Positions 1 through 8,021 of a stretch of DNA of 19,467 nucleotides are shown here, piece by piece. The DNA is taken from NCBI GenBank assembly GCA_024280065.1, contig JAJRQX010000209.1:1-19467 (forward strand), given 5' to 3'. The translations under genes and the position numbers were made by a program. The notes under the pieces are model-generated. The model had not been told where the DNA came from, searched no databases, and saw nothing but the letters and a program-made list of their open reading frames with translations. Each line of letters opens with the position of its first letter. Position 1 is the stretch's first letter. Source of the DNA: Aquificota bacterium (lineage in GTDB: Bacteria > Aquificota > Aquificia > Aquificales > Aquificaceae).

Positions 1-764
1 GAGGTCAGTATGACGGGCAGGTATATCTTCCAATGGTCAGGCTCGGGTATACCGTGGGTGTTTATAAGTTCAACCGGTACCACGGTGAATATACCGACCA
101 GGAAGGTATGCAACAGGAATACGGAAGCGTTCAGAAACATGATCCGTCCGTTCTTAACAAGACCTTTAAGGGTTTCCGAGAAGGGGCCCATTTCTTCGGA
201 GTGCTTCTCAGGTTCCCTTATGAACAGGAGTATGTAAACCATGGCGAGCAGGGACAAGGAGGCTGTAAGGAAGAATATGAATGGGACTCCCAGCTTCCCT
301 GCCACCGCAGGGGCTAACACAACACTAAGAGCAAAGGTCAGGCTTATGGATGCTCCTATCTTGGCAAAGGCGAGAGACCTGACCTCCTCCCTTATTAGGT
401 CAGCCGCCAGGGATATGGCTGCGGAGGAGATAGCGCCTGCTCCCTGCAAGGCTCTGGCGAATACCATGGTCCAGGCTGTGCTGGCGATCCCGCCGATCAC
501 GCTTCCCGCTGTGTAGAGAAGGAAACCTAACGTTATCACGGGCTTCCTCCCCACTTTGTCCGAGAGGTATCCGAAGGGTATCTGCAGGAGGGCCTGGGCA
601 AGACCGTATATGCCTATAGCGAGTCCTGTAAGAACAGGCGTGCTACCTTCCAGATGCCTTACGTAGGGTGATAGGACGGGCAGGAGGAGGAAAAGACCGA
701 GCATGCGGACCACTACAGCAAACGTAATACCAGCGATGGTTTTCCTCTCCTCGGGGGTGAGCAT
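1..764 (-). CDS. MFS transporter, YajR-like, 3' part missing (window edge)
   Basis: The frame opens at an ATG whose first base is 764 and stays open to the left edge, giving about 254 visible residues without a stop. The product is very hydrophobic with several membrane segments. After the second of them it carries the classical major facilitator motif A, GYLSDKVGRK, near residues 65-75, and a later stretch, ARALQGAGAISSA, is typical of proton-driven drug-efflux type MFS members. It should be an inner-membrane secondary transporter; the substrate cannot be read from the sequence. It starts 14 bp after the stop of the small GTPase gene, so it is probably co-transcribed with that signalling set, although the ribosome site is weak (CAGG). 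A TATAAT-like string in the 14-bp gap is noted but not taken as a promoter. The family call is firm; the YajR likeness is an impression. Confidence 0.85.
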   Translation of the reverse strand, partial: MLTPEERKTIAGITFAVVVRMLGLFLLLPVLSPYVRHLEGSTPVLTGLAIGIYGLAQALLQIPFGYLSDKVGRKPVITLGFLLYTAGSVIGGIASTAWTMVFARALQGAGAISSAAISLAADLIREEVRSLAFAKIGASISLTFALSVVLAPAVAGKLGVPFIFFLTASLSLLAMVYILLFIREPEKHSEEMGPFSETLKGLVKNGRIMFLNASVFLLHTFLVGIFTVVPVELINTHGIPEPDHWKIYLPVILT

Positions 765-778
765 GCCTGAGTATTATA

Positions 779-1330
779 TCAGGAGCTCTCCAGGGAGTAC
801 CTTATGATCTCAAGCAGCGTCAGGAGTGTCTTCTTCACATCCTCCTTGTTTTTGGCGGAAAGGGGCACAACGGGTATACCCTCCTCATCGGTTATGTCAA
901 GGGCGAACTTGACGTCCTCGGGAGGCCAGGCGTTGGGAAGGTCCTGCTTGTTGGCTCCCACAACTATTGGGACGGGAAACCTTGACTGGAAAAAGTTTAT
1001 TATCCTCCTCGCCTCGTGAAAGGTCTTCGGGTCCGTGCTGTCAACTAAAACTATTATACCGAGGGCTCCCTCACCGAGGATCTCCCACATGAAGTCAAAC
1101 CTTGACTGACCAGGAGTTCCGAAGAGGTATAGCTCGTGCTCATCGTCTATCCTTATTTTGCCGAAGTCCATAGCTACTGTCGTGTAGTCCTTCACATTCC
1201 TCTCAACCGCCGCGGAGGTCTTCCTCTCTGTGGTCACCGTCTTTATCTCGGAGACGGTGTTTATGAACTGGGTCTTCCCCGCCGCGAACGGGCCTGCTAT
1301 GACTATCTTGATCTTCTTAAGCTCCTTCAT
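779..1330 (-). CDS. Small Ras-like GTPase, COG2229 / CvnD type
   Basis: This 183-residue protein is a single G domain. The P-loop GPFAAGKT lies at residues 13-20, the switch II region reads FGTPGQSRFDF at 70-80 (a Pro-Gly-Gln form instead of the usual DxAGQ), the guanine-specificity motif NKQD is at 127-130 and SAK is at 158-160. This pattern is that of the COG2229 predicted GTPases, which include CvnD of actinobacterial conservons and are related to MglA. Such proteins switch between GDP and GTP states under control of roadblock proteins. It starts 8 bp after the DUF4388 gene with AAGGTG as ribosome site, and a roadblock gene lies two genes upstream, as expected for a partner. The unusual switch II suggests low intrinsic hydrolysis and a need for an activator; that is inference. 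Confidence 0.88.
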   Translation of the reverse strand: MKELKKIKIVIAGPFAAGKTQFINTVSEIKTVTTERKTSAAVERNVKDYTTVAMDFGKIRIDDEHELYLFGTPGQSRFDFMWEILGEGALGIIVLVDSTDPKTFHEARRIINFFQSRFPVPIVVGANKQDLPNAWPPEDVKFALDITDEEGIPVVPLSAKNKEDVKKTLLTLLEIIRYSLESS

Positions 1331-1338
1331 GCCGCACC

Positions 1339-2031
1339 TTAAAGCTGTTTGATCTTCTCAATTATCTTGGATAGAAGATCCAGAGTTATAGATGGCTTTT
1401 GGACCCTCTCCTTCCTCTTCCTGCGTATTATACCCGCAGCGAGGAAACCGTACAGGGACCTGTCCACGACAAGCCTGTCCAGGCCTGACTCTTTCCTTAT
1501 GTCCGCAACGGTCCTGTTCCCGTCCACCAGAGAGAGGACCTTCTTCTCGTCCTCCGTCAGCTTCACCTTGGACACCCTAACGTCCGCGTCCGGGGTCTTT
1601 TCAAAGATCAGAAGCTCATCCGAGATCTTCCTGTCCACCTCCTCCGGAGTAAGAAGTCTTGAAGCTCTTATTATCAGCTCCTCCACAGGGTAGAATACCG
1701 GGACGTCGCTGTCAAACTTTATGAAACCCGGGGTGAAGGAGAATATGCCCTCTTTCTGACCGAGTCTCGGAAGGAAGAACCTGTCTATGGTCTTGTGTAT
1801 ATCTTCCTTCTTGATCCTGAGTTTGTTGAGGAGCTGTTCAAAGTTTCTGTCGGTGTAAACCCTGAAGACCTTATCAACTGGCCTCGCGAATACGAGCTCC
1901 CCCTCCTTTATGTAGTAGGCCACTATCATGTCCTTCCACTCAACCAAAAGGACGCCGTTCTTTCTGTCCTTCGCAAGGACCTGAAGTATGTCCGCAAAGT
2001 TAAAAGTCGTCAGATCCCCCGTCAGAGCCAT
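1339..2031 (-). CDS. DUF4388 protein with winged-helix-like C-terminus
   Basis: The protein has 230 residues. Residues 1-100 match the DUF4388 (PATAN-like) pattern: an opening LTGDLTTFNFADILQ, then KNGVLLVEW and a GELVFA segment. Residues about 155-215 read as a winged-helix-like unit (LTEDEKKVLSLVDGNRTVAD followed by a GLDRLVVDRSLYGFLAAGII run) of the sort seen in DUF742/CvnC and MarR-type folds. A basic linker and a short helix close the protein. DUF4388 proteins often occur with roadblock proteins, small GTPases and response regulators; their biochemical role is not established. Here it lies between a roadblock gene, whose stop is 3 bp upstream, and the GTPase. The ribosome site AAGGAGG lies rather far (about 13 bp) from the ATG, inside the roadblock gene's last codons, which suggests coupled translation. 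The N-terminal domain is a clear call; the C-terminal one is an inference. Confidence 0.8.
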   Translation of the reverse strand: MALTGDLTTFNFADILQVLAKDRKNGVLLVEWKDMIVAYYIKEGELVFARPVDKVFRVYTDRNFEQLLNKLRIKKEDIHKTIDRFFLPRLGQKEGIFSFTPGFIKFDSDVPVFYPVEELIIRASRLLTPEEVDRKISDELLIFEKTPDADVRVSKVKLTEDEKKVLSLVDGNRTVADIRKESGLDRLVVDRSLYGFLAAGIIRRKRKERVQKPSITLDLLSKIIEKIKQL

Positions 2032-2034
2032 CTA

Positions 2035-2391
2035 TTAACCTATCGCCTCCTTAAGTTGTTCCTGAGCCTTCTTTATCTCCATCAACAGTAAGCCGAGCTT
2101 TGCCTCGTTGCTTGCAAGGACCGTCAGGACAGCATCCTGACCTATTCCCGTCAGCACTATGTAGCCATCCTCACCTTTTATGGTTATCTGCTCAAGGTTG
2201 CCCTTCTGGAGCTCCTCGGTGACCCTCTCACCCAAAGAGAGGATCGCTGCGCTCATAGCTGCAACCCTGTCCTCCTCTATCCCGGGTTTTAGCACCGCGG
2301 ATATAGGAAGGCCGTCCGCACTCACCAGAACCGCACCCTCAAGACCTGTGCTTTTGATCAGCTCCTGAAGTATTTTCTCGTACTTGTCCAT
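2035..2391 (-). CDS. Roadblock/LC7 domain protein (MglB/CvnB type)
   Basis: This 118-residue protein is one roadblock/LC7 domain. It begins with a helix (KILQELIKSTGLEGAVLVSA), continues with the strand DGLPISAVL, and has a conserved helix around VAAMSAAILSLGERVTEEL. Later come the paired strands GEDGYIVLTGIG and DAVLTVLAS. Bacterial roadblock proteins form dimers that bind and regulate Ras-like GTPases: MglB acts on MglA, and CvnB sits beside CvnD. The partner is almost certainly the GTPase encoded two genes downstream. The gene is second in its set, 15 bp after the membrane protein gene, with AAGGAGGG as ribosome site. It ends in a double stop (TAA TAG) just before the DUF4388 start. Length and domain extent are normal for the family. 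Confidence 0.88.
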   Translation of the reverse strand: MDKYEKILQELIKSTGLEGAVLVSADGLPISAVLKPGIEEDRVAAMSAAILSLGERVTEELQKGNLEQITIKGEDGYIVLTGIGQDAVLTVLASNEAKLGLLLMEIKKAQEQLKEAIG

Positions 2392-2406
2392 AACCTAAAA
2401 CCCTCC

Positions 2407-3117
2407 TTAAACGTCTTTAAAAAATCTTAACTCCTTCTCTATCCTCTCCTCCGTCTCCGCTAACCTGCTGAGCCCCTCCTTGACCCTATCGGGATCTATT
2501 TTATCCCGATCCTCCTCAAGCATGGCGGTCAGCTCCTGAAGGACCGTTCTGCACTCGGCCACGTGGTCCTTGATGGTCTTTATCTTATCTTTATAGATCT
2601 CAAAGGTCTGCTCAAAGGCCTGTCCTATGGCACCGACCGGGTCAAGTCCCGTGGGAAACTCCACGTTCATGTGCCCTTCATGTATCTTCTCAAGGGCCTC
2701 TATTATCTTGGCGGAGTTCTCGGATATGGTCTCAAGCTGTTCTTCAGCTTCCCTGAGCTCCCTCGTGTATTTTTCCTCAAGGTTCTTTATAAGCTCCCTT
2801 ATACTGTCCACTATACCGAGCATCTCCTCATGGAGGGGGATGGGGACGACAGCCTTGTCCCTGTGCTGTTCCTCAAGTATGTCTATAACGTACAGGAGCC
2901 TGCCGAAGAGCTCCTCAAGTTTCCCCTTGGTCCAGAGTATGTTGAAGAGGACCCAGGCCATGGCTATGGCGAAGCCCGCCCCTAAGGAGTAGTAGGGATT
3001 AACGCCCCCCAGAAAGAAGAAGACGAAGGCGAGTATAAGCCCGAAGAGGAATGAGGAGAGCAGAAAGAACTTCAGCAGCTCGCTCGCCAGGGAGGACAGC
3101 TTGGGTGTTTCCACCAT
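2407..3117 (-). CDS. Membrane protein with two helices and HAMP-like coiled coil
   Basis: The 236-residue product has two hydrophobic segments at about residues 12-36 and 43-62, separated by a short Gly/Asn/Pro loop (GGVNPYYS). A long charged, helical cytoplasmic part follows. Within it, residues about 140-180 (a KIHEGHMNVEFPTGLDP element followed by an AFEQTF helix) look like a HAMP or HAMP-derived unit, and 95-140 and 180-236 are coiled-coil-like heptads. No kinase, cyclase or methyl-accepting signalling tip is present. The protein therefore looks like a membrane receptor or anchor whose output goes through the co-encoded roadblock, DUF4388 and GTPase proteins. It heads that gene set, 54 bp after ilvN, with GAGGG upstream of its ATG. 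I recognise no named family; the membrane topology is clear and the HAMP reading is moderate. Confidence 0.75.
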   Translation of the reverse strand: MVETPKLSSLASELLKFFLLSSFLFGLILAFVFFFLGGVNPYYSLGAGFAIAMAWVLFNILWTKGKLEELFGRLLYVIDILEEQHRDKAVVPIPLHEEMLGIVDSIRELIKNLEEKYTRELREAEEQLETISENSAKIIEALEKIHEGHMNVEFPTGLDPVGAIGQAFEQTFEIYKDKIKTIKDHVAECRTVLQELTAMLEEDRDKIDPDRVKEGLSRLAETEERIEKELRFFKDV

Positions 3118-3133
3118 CCGATCACCCTCACCC

Positions 3134-3153
3134 CTTTAGATGATATCGTAAAG
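3134..3153. other. Inverted repeat in the ilvN/membrane-protein gap
   Basis: CTTTA and TAAAG arms flank GATATCATC, in which GAT and ATC can pair as well, giving an AT-rich hairpin with one bulged base. On the minus strand no T-run follows, so it is not a convincing terminator for ilvN. It may be an operator or chance. Confidence 0.2.
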
Positions 3154-3171
3154 TTTTCCCCTTTTTTAAGA

Positions 3172-3753
3172 TCAGTCCTGAAGGTTCTCGTCAACGAACA
3201 GCTCCCTCCTCATAGCCACCTTACCTGTTCTGGCCATCTCCTTGATCCCGAAGGGTTTAAGCAGTTCAAGAATTGCGTTTATCTTGTCCTCATCACCCGT
3301 AACCTCTACGGTGTACGTTTCTGGAGAGACGTCCACTATCTTCCCTCTGAATATCTCCACTATCCTGAGGACCTCATCCCTTGCCCTCGCGGTGGGTGTG
3401 TGGACCTTAACGAGGACCAGCTCCCTCTCAACGTGGGGAACGTCGGTTATGTCCCTCACCTTCAGGGTGTCTATAAGCTTTCTCAACTGCTTTACCACCT
3501 GGTCTATAACTATGTCGTCCCCTATGACCTCTATGGTCATCCTTGAGACGCCCTTCTCGTGGGTCTCTCCAACGGAGAGGCTCTCTATGTTATAGCCCTT
3601 ACCCGCTATAAGGGTCGCTATCCTCGCGAGCACACCTATTTCGTTCCTTACCAAGACGTTTATTATGTGTTTCCTGACCTGACCTTTACGGGTTTCCCTG
3701 AACTTGGGTCCCTTCTTCACCGTTATCTGGGAGCTTCCCGCCGTGTCCGCCAT
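3172..3753 (-). CDS. ilvN: Acetolactate synthase small (regulatory) subunit
   Basis: This is the regulatory partner of the thiamine-diphosphate enzyme encoded just upstream; it raises activity and carries valine feedback control in the branched-chain amino acid pathway. The N-terminal ACT domain lies at about residues 28-100, with the family signature [20 protein letters not shown] followed by IESLSV, and the IlvN/IlvH C-terminal domain fills the rest. The open frame reaches to 3810, but the ATG at 3753 is chosen. It is preceded by GGTGGGG overlapping the last codons of ilvB, lies 4 bp after the ilvB stop, and avoids a Pro/Arg-rich leader unlike any IlvN. Even so, about 27 residues precede the ACT domain, against only a few in E. 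coli IlvH. The length of 193 residues is a little above usual. The family assignment is firm; ilvH would be an equivalent name. Confidence 0.93.
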   Translation of the reverse strand: MADTAGSSQITVKKGPKFRETRKGQVRKHIINVLVRNEIGVLARIATLIAGKGYNIESLSVGETHEKGVSRMTIEVIGDDIVIDQVVKQLRKLIDTLKVRDITDVPHVERELVLVKVHTPTARARDEVLRIVEIFRGKIVDVSPETYTVEVTGDEDKINAILELLKPFGIKEMARTGKVAMRRELFVDENLQD

Positions 3754-3757
3754 GATA

Positions 3758-5512
3758 CTACCCCACCAGATACATGGTCTCCGCCTCGGAGGTTCCCTTG
3801 CCGTCCTCAAGGATCATGTCTCTGTAGGATTTGCCCGGCGGCACCATCGGGAGGACGTTCTCCTCCTTGTCCACCACGAAGTCAAGGACAACGGGCCTGT
3901 CGTCTATCTTCATGGCCTCTTCAAGGACCTCCCTCACCTCCTTGGGCTTCTCGGCCCTGAAGCCCACCGCACCCATGGACTCCGCAAGCTTGACGAAGTC
4001 GGGCTGGACGCTCAGGTCAACTTCAGAGTATCTTTTGTCGTAGAAGAACTCCTGCCATTGGCGGACCATGCCAAGGTAGGCGTTGTTTATTATAGCTACC
4101 TTAACGGGTATCTTATACTGGACCGCGGTTATTATCTCCTGCATGGTCATGACGAAGGAGCCGTCCCCGTCTATAACGAAGACCTCCTTGTCTGGTCTCC
4201 CCACCTTCGCCCCTATACCTGCTGGGAGACCGAAACCCATGGTTCCGAGTCCTCCAGAGTTCAGGAACTGCCTTGGATAGGAAAACTTGTAGAACATGGC
4301 TGCCCACATCTGGTGCTGACCGACCCCCGGAACTATGATGGCGTCCCCCTTGGTAACCTCGTATATCTGCTCTATAACGTATTGAGGTTTTATGACCTTG
4401 GAAGAGTTCCTGTAGGTTAAGGGGTGTAGCTTTTTCCACTTCTCTATTTGTTCAAGCCACCTCTCCCTATCCTCAGGGTGGAGGATCTTAGCTCCCCTCT
4501 TCTTTATCTCCTCAAGGATCTTCCTTAGGACTATCTTCACGTCCCCGACTATGGGGACATCAACTATTATGTTCTTGGAGATAGAGGCGGGGTCTATGTC
4601 TATATGGATTATCTTGGCTTCAGGGGCGAACTCGTCCACCTTACCGGTCACCCTGTCGTCAAACCTCGCCCCTACAGCTATGAGGAGGTCACAGTTGTAG
4701 ACCGCCATGTTGGCGTAGTAGGTCCCGTGCATACCGAGCATCCTGAGGGAGAGAGGGTGTGTCTCGGGGAAAGCACCCTTGCCCTGGGTTGTGGTTGTGA
4801 CGGGTATCCTCATCAGCTCAGCGAGTTCAATCAGCTCCTCTTGGGCCTCCGCGTTCACAGCACCCCCACCCACGTACAGGACTGGCTTCTTCGCGGACAT
4901 GATAAGGTCCACCGCCCTCTTTATCTGCTGGATGTTGCCCTCAACGTGGGGCCTGTAACCTGGAAGGGAGGCCCTGACCTCCTCCTCGGAGGGTATGGAT
5001 ACATCGGAAAGCTGCTGTGTAATGTCCTTAGGTAGATCTATCAGAACTGGTCCGGGCCTTCCAGTTCTGGCTATGTAAAAGGCCTGCCTTATGATAAGAG
5101 GTAGCTCCTCTATGCTCCTCACGAGGAAGTTGTGCTTTGTTATCGGTCTCGTTATGCCTACTATGTCAACCTCCTGGAAGGCGTCGTTTCCTATGAGGTG
5201 GGTCGGGACCTGTCCCGTTATCACCACTATCGGGACGGAGTCCATGTAGGCGTCCGCTATGGCGGTGACTATGTTGGTGGCCCCTGGCCCTGAGGTGGTC
5301 ATGGCGACGCCCACCTTTCCCGTTGCCTTCGCATAGCCCTCCGCCATGTGGCCCGCTCCCTGCTCATGCCTGACAAGTATGTGCTTTATTGTCCCGTCCC
5401 TGTACAGGGCGTCGTAGACCTCCATTATGGCCCCGCCGGGAAGACCGAATATGACCTCCACACCCTCTTCCTTGAGGGTCTCTATGACTATGTCAGCTCC
5501 CTTTCTCGGCAT
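3758..5512 (-). CDS. ilvB: Acetolactate synthase large (catalytic) subunit
   Basis: The 584-residue protein condenses pyruvate with pyruvate or 2-oxobutyrate, the first common step of valine, leucine and isoleucine synthesis. The three domains of the family are visible: the N-terminal TPP-pyrimidine domain with the catalytic Glu50 in [14 protein letters not shown], the central FAD-binding domain with RFDDR at 284-287, and the C-terminal pyrophosphate domain with GDG at 449-451 and NN at 476-477, the metal-TPP motif. Phe111 region (GNDAFQEVD) is as in functional synthases rather than other TPP enzymes. GGAGAAAG precedes the ATG. It is first of an ilvBN pair and is divergent from atpA. No ilvC or ilvD follows, so the pathway genes are dispersed, as is common in Aquificales. 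Confidence 0.96.
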   Translation of the reverse strand: MPRKGADIVIETLKEEGVEVIFGLPGGAIMEVYDALYRDGTIKHILVRHEQGAGHMAEGYAKATGKVGVAMTTSGPGATNIVTAIADAYMDSVPIVVITGQVPTHLIGNDAFQEVDIVGITRPITKHNFLVRSIEELPLIIRQAFYIARTGRPGPVLIDLPKDITQQLSDVSIPSEEEVRASLPGYRPHVEGNIQQIKRAVDLIMSAKKPVLYVGGGAVNAEAQEELIELAELMRIPVTTTTQGKGAFPETHPLSLRMLGMHGTYYANMAVYNCDLLIAVGARFDDRVTGKVDEFAPEAKIIHIDIDPASISKNIIVDVPIVGDVKIVLRKILEEIKKRGAKILHPEDRERWLEQIEKWKKLHPLTYRNSSKVIKPQYVIEQIYEVTKGDAIIVPGVGQHQMWAAMFYKFSYPRQFLNSGGLGTMGFGLPAGIGAKVGRPDKEVFVIDGDGSFVMTMQEIITAVQYKIPVKVAIINNAYLGMVRQWQEFFYDKRYSEVDLSVQPDFVKLAESMGAVGFRAEKPKEVREVLEEAMKIDDRPVVLDFVVDKEENVLPMVPPGKSYRDMILEDGKGTSEAETMYLVG

Positions 5513-5627
5513 TATCTTTCTCCTCCGCTTGTATACCTAAATCGTAATATATAAAATTTGTATTAAAACCTTGGAAGTTCAAGGTCTGTGATATAATTCT
5601 GTTCCATCAAACCGGGAGGTTCACAGG
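5513..5627. promoter_or_regulatory. Divergent intergenic region between ilvB and atpA
   Basis: The 115-bp AT-rich gap must hold the start sites for the ilvBN pair on the minus strand and for atpA on the plus strand. A 16-base inverted repeat with 5-bp arms, CCTTG and CAAGG, lies at 5569-5584 and could be a regulator site for either side. The minus strand carries a TTGAAC element but no well spaced -10 element that I would commit to. Confidence 0.5.
5571..5597 (+). promoter_or_regulatory. Candidate sigma-70-type promoter of atpA
   Basis: TTGGAA at 5571-5576 and a perfect TATAAT at 5592-5597 are 15 bp apart, which is short of the ideal 17. The -10 element is convincing and lies 30 bp before the atpA ATG; the -35 element is weak. 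Confidence 0.4.
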
Positions 5628-7139
5628 ATGGGAATGATCAGCTACGAGGAGGCCCTTGAGATACTGCGTCAGCAGATAAAGGACTTTGAAGCGGAAGCCA
5701 GGATGGAGGAGGTAGGGGTAGTCTACTACGTGGGTGACGGGGTGGCGAGAGCCTACGGACTTGAAAACGTGATGGCTATGGAGGTCGTTGAGTTTGAAGG
5801 TGGTCAGAAGGGCCTTGCATTCAACCTTGAAGAGGACAACGTAGGTATTATCATACTCGGTAGCGAGACGGGTATAAGGGAGGGTGCGATAGTCAAGAGG
5901 ACCGGACAGATACTCTCAGCGCCTGTGGGAGAGGGTCTGGTGGGCAGGGTCATAAACCCCCTCGGTGAGCCCCTTGACGGGAAGGGCCCTGTTCAGTACG
6001 AGTATCTATCCCCAGTTGAGAAGATAGCCCCGGGTGTTGTCAAGAGGAAGCCCGTTCACGAACCTCTCCAAACGGGTATAAAGGCTATAGACTCCATGAT
6101 CCCGATAGGAAGGGGTCAGAGAGAGCTGATCATAGGTGACAGGTCAACGGGTAAAACTACAATATGCATAGACACGATCCTGAACCAGAAGGATACGGAC
6201 GTTTACTGCATATATGTCGCCATAGGTCAGAAGAGGTCAACCACAGCGAGGATAATAGAGCTCCTTGAGAAGGAAGGGGCTATGGAATACACCACCGTGG
6301 TGGTTGCCTCCGCGACGGATCCGGCGTCACTCCAGTATCTCGCTCCCTTCGTCGGATGCACAATAGGTGAGTACTTCAGGGACAACGGCAAGCATGCCCT
6401 TGTCATATACGATGACCTCTCAAAGCACGCTGAAGCTTACAGACAGCTCTCCCTCCTGATGAGGAGACCTCCTGGAAGGGAGGCGTACCCCGGGGACGTC
6501 TTCTACCTCCACTCAAGACTGCTTGAGAGGGCAGCTAAGCTCAACGATGAACTCGGAGGCGGATCCCTCACCGCACTGCCCATAATAGAAACGAAAGCCG
6601 GAGACGTTGCCGCGTATATCCCGACGAACGTCATATCCATAACGGACGGACAGATATACCTTGAACCCGACCTGTTCAACAAGGGTGTAAGACCTGCCAT
6701 AAACGTTGGCCTTTCCGTCTCAAGGGTCGGAGGAGCAGCCCAGATAAAGGCGATGAAGCAGGTGGCGGGTAGCCTCAGGCTTGATCTCGCCCAGTTCAGG
6801 GAGCTTGAGGCCTTCGTCCAGTTCGCCTCTGAACTTGACAAGGCGACCCAGCAGACCATAAACAGGGGTCTGAGGCTGGTGGAACTCCTGAAACAGGAAC
6901 CTTACAACCCGCTCCCCGTTGAGAAGCAGATAGTGGCCATATACGCTGGGACGAACGGATACCTTGATGACCTGCCCGTTGAGGCGGTTAGAAAGTTTGA
7001 GAAGGAGCTTTATGCGTATCTTGACAACGAGAGACCAGACATACTCAAGGAGATAAGGGAGAAGAAGGCCCTTGACGATGAGCTTAAGAAAAAGATAGAT
7101 GATGCCCTTAAAGACTTTAAGTCCAAGTTCGTTCCGTGA
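5628..7139 (+). CDS. atpA: F1F0 ATP synthase subunit alpha
   Basis: This is the non-catalytic nucleotide-binding subunit of the F1 head, on the cytoplasmic side of the membrane. The 503-residue length is normal. The beta-barrel domain occupies about residues 25-95, the P-loop GDRSTGKT lies at 170-177 (most alpha subunits have Gln where this has Ser), and the alpha/beta signature [14 protein letters not shown] holds the arginine that reaches into the catalytic site. The C-terminal helical domain is complete. GGGAGG stands 9 bases before the ATG; a second ATG two codons later could also serve. Unlike the usual atpHAGDC order, neither delta, gamma nor beta genes are adjacent: ilvB lies divergently upstream, and a DUF72 gene overlaps its stop. 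Separated atp genes are known in Aquifex. The identity is certain. Confidence 0.97.
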   Translation: MGMISYEEALEILRQQIKDFEAEARMEEVGVVYYVGDGVARAYGLENVMAMEVVEFEGGQKGLAFNLEEDNVGIIILGSETGIREGAIVKRTGQILSAPVGEGLVGRVINPLGEPLDGKGPVQYEYLSPVEKIAPGVVKRKPVHEPLQTGIKAIDSMIPIGRGQRELIIGDRSTGKTTICIDTILNQKDTDVYCIYVAIGQKRSTTARIIELLEKEGAMEYTTVVVASATDPASLQYLAPFVGCTIGEYFRDNGKHALVIYDDLSKHAEAYRQLSLLMRRPPGREAYPGDVFYLHSRLLERAAKLNDELGGGSLTALPIIETKAGDVAAYIPTNVISITDGQIYLEPDLFNKGVRPAINVGLSVSRVGGAAQIKAMKQVAGSLRLDLAQFRELEAFVQFASELDKATQQTINRGLRLVELLKQEPYNPLPVEKQIVAIYAGTNGYLDDLPVEAVRKFEKELYAYLDNERPDILKEIREKKALDDELKKKIDDALKDFKSKFVP

Positions 7140-7969
7140 AGAGGGTCAGGAACATATACGTAGGTTGTAGCGGTTTCTCTTACAAGGACTGGAAGGGAAC
7201 CTTTTATCCATCCAGCATAGACCAGTCCGATATGATCAGCTACTACGAGAGGTTCTTTGAGGTGGTGGAGATAAACTACACCTTTTACTCCATGCCACAT
7301 CCCTTTACCATGAACGGCTTTCTTGAGAAGACCAAAAGGCTCAGGTTCTCAGTTAAGGTGAACAGAGTCTTTACCCATGAGAGGGACTACACCAAAGACG
7401 ACCTGAAAAAATTCATGGAGGGGTGCAAACCCTTACTTGAGAGCGGGAGGTTCGTCTGTTTCCTGTTTCAGTTTCCCCAGAGCTTCCACCACTCTCAAGA
7501 GAACCTTGACTACCTCAGGAGGATCTCGGAGGACTTCCACGGATATGAGAGGGTCATTGAGCTGAGGAGCAGGAGCTTCGGAAGGCAGGAGGTCTTTGAG
7601 GAGGTGGAAGCCTTAGGGTTTTCCCTCGTGAACGTGGACGCTCCCAAGGTGAGGGGTGTGCTCGTGGGTCCGTGGAGGTCCGTGGGATGCATAAACTACA
7701 TCAGGCTACACGGAAGGAACAGAGAGAAGTGGCACGATCATGAGGAGGCCTACGAGAGATACGACTACCTTTACTCTGAGGAGGAACTGAGAGATCTTAA
7801 GGAGAAGATCCTCAGGATATACGAGGGGAAGGATACGTACGTTTTCTTCAACAACCACTACAGAGGTAAGGGGGCTTACAACGCTCTCCAGATGAGGGAG
7901 CTGTTCGGAGAGAAGGTATCCGTTCCCAAGGGTCTTGTGGCTACCTTTTCGGGTTCCCTTTGGGAGTAG
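7136..7969 (+). CDS. DUF72 family protein (YecE-like)
   Basis: The 277-residue protein opens with [18 protein letters not shown], the hallmark of the DUF72 family, which adopts a TIM-barrel-like fold. Later motifs also fit: [49 protein letters not shown], a [12 protein letters not shown] stretch and the C-terminal [16 protein letters not shown]. The function of DUF72 proteins is not established; the conserved polar residues suggest an enzyme. The start is a GTG that overlaps the atpA stop in the form GTGA, so translation is probably coupled, since no separate ribosome site is visible. Length and motif set are complete, so it appears intact. Nothing in the neighbourhood reveals its role, and the link to atpA may be only one of shared transcription. 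Confidence 0.9.
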   Translation: MKRVRNIYVGCSGFSYKDWKGTFYPSSIDQSDMISYYERFFEVVEINYTFYSMPHPFTMNGFLEKTKRLRFSVKVNRVFTHERDYTKDDLKKFMEGCKPLLESGRFVCFLFQFPQSFHHSQENLDYLRRISEDFHGYERVIELRSRSFGRQEVFEEVEALGFSLVNVDAPKVRGVLVGPWRSVGCINYIRLHGRNREKWHDHEEAYERYDYLYSEEELRDLKEKILRIYEGKDTYVFFNNHYRGKGAYNALQMRELFGEKVSVPKGLVATFSGSLWE

Positions 7970-7974
7970 AAATT

Positions 7975-7992
7975 TATAAGGAATTTCTTATA
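7975..7992. promoter_or_regulatory. AT-rich palindrome upstream of panD
   Basis: An 18-bp near-perfect palindrome with arms TATAAG and CTTATA lies 5 bp after the DUF72 stop and about 30 bp before panD. A T-rich run follows it. The stem is all AT except one pair per arm, so as RNA it would be weak in a thermophile; an operator or the promoter region of panD is as likely as a terminator. Confidence 0.3.
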
Positions 7993-8021
7993 TTATTATT
8001 TTGCTCGCAGGAGGTGGGCAG

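Noticed and set aside
10-516. Three plus-strand open frames at the left edge
   Set aside because: The minus strand encodes a clear MFS transporter through this whole stretch, which is missed only because it has no stop inside the window.
766-778. TATAAT-like string between the GTPase and MFS genes as a promoter
   Set aside because: It lies within a few bases of the MFS start in an operon gap and has no plausible -35 partner; chance in AT-rich spacing is likely.
3134-3170. Rho-independent terminator after ilvN
   Set aside because: The T-run lies on the plus-strand side of the weak stem, so for the minus-strand genes the order is wrong.
3704-4420. 238-residue plus-strand open frame across ilvN and ilvB
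   Set aside because: It runs antisense to two certain genes and shows no motif of its own.
8001-8021. TTG start of panD
   Set aside because: It would place the self-cleavage site at residue 31-32 and put the AGGAGGTG inside the gene; the GTG at 8022 gives Gly24-Ser25.
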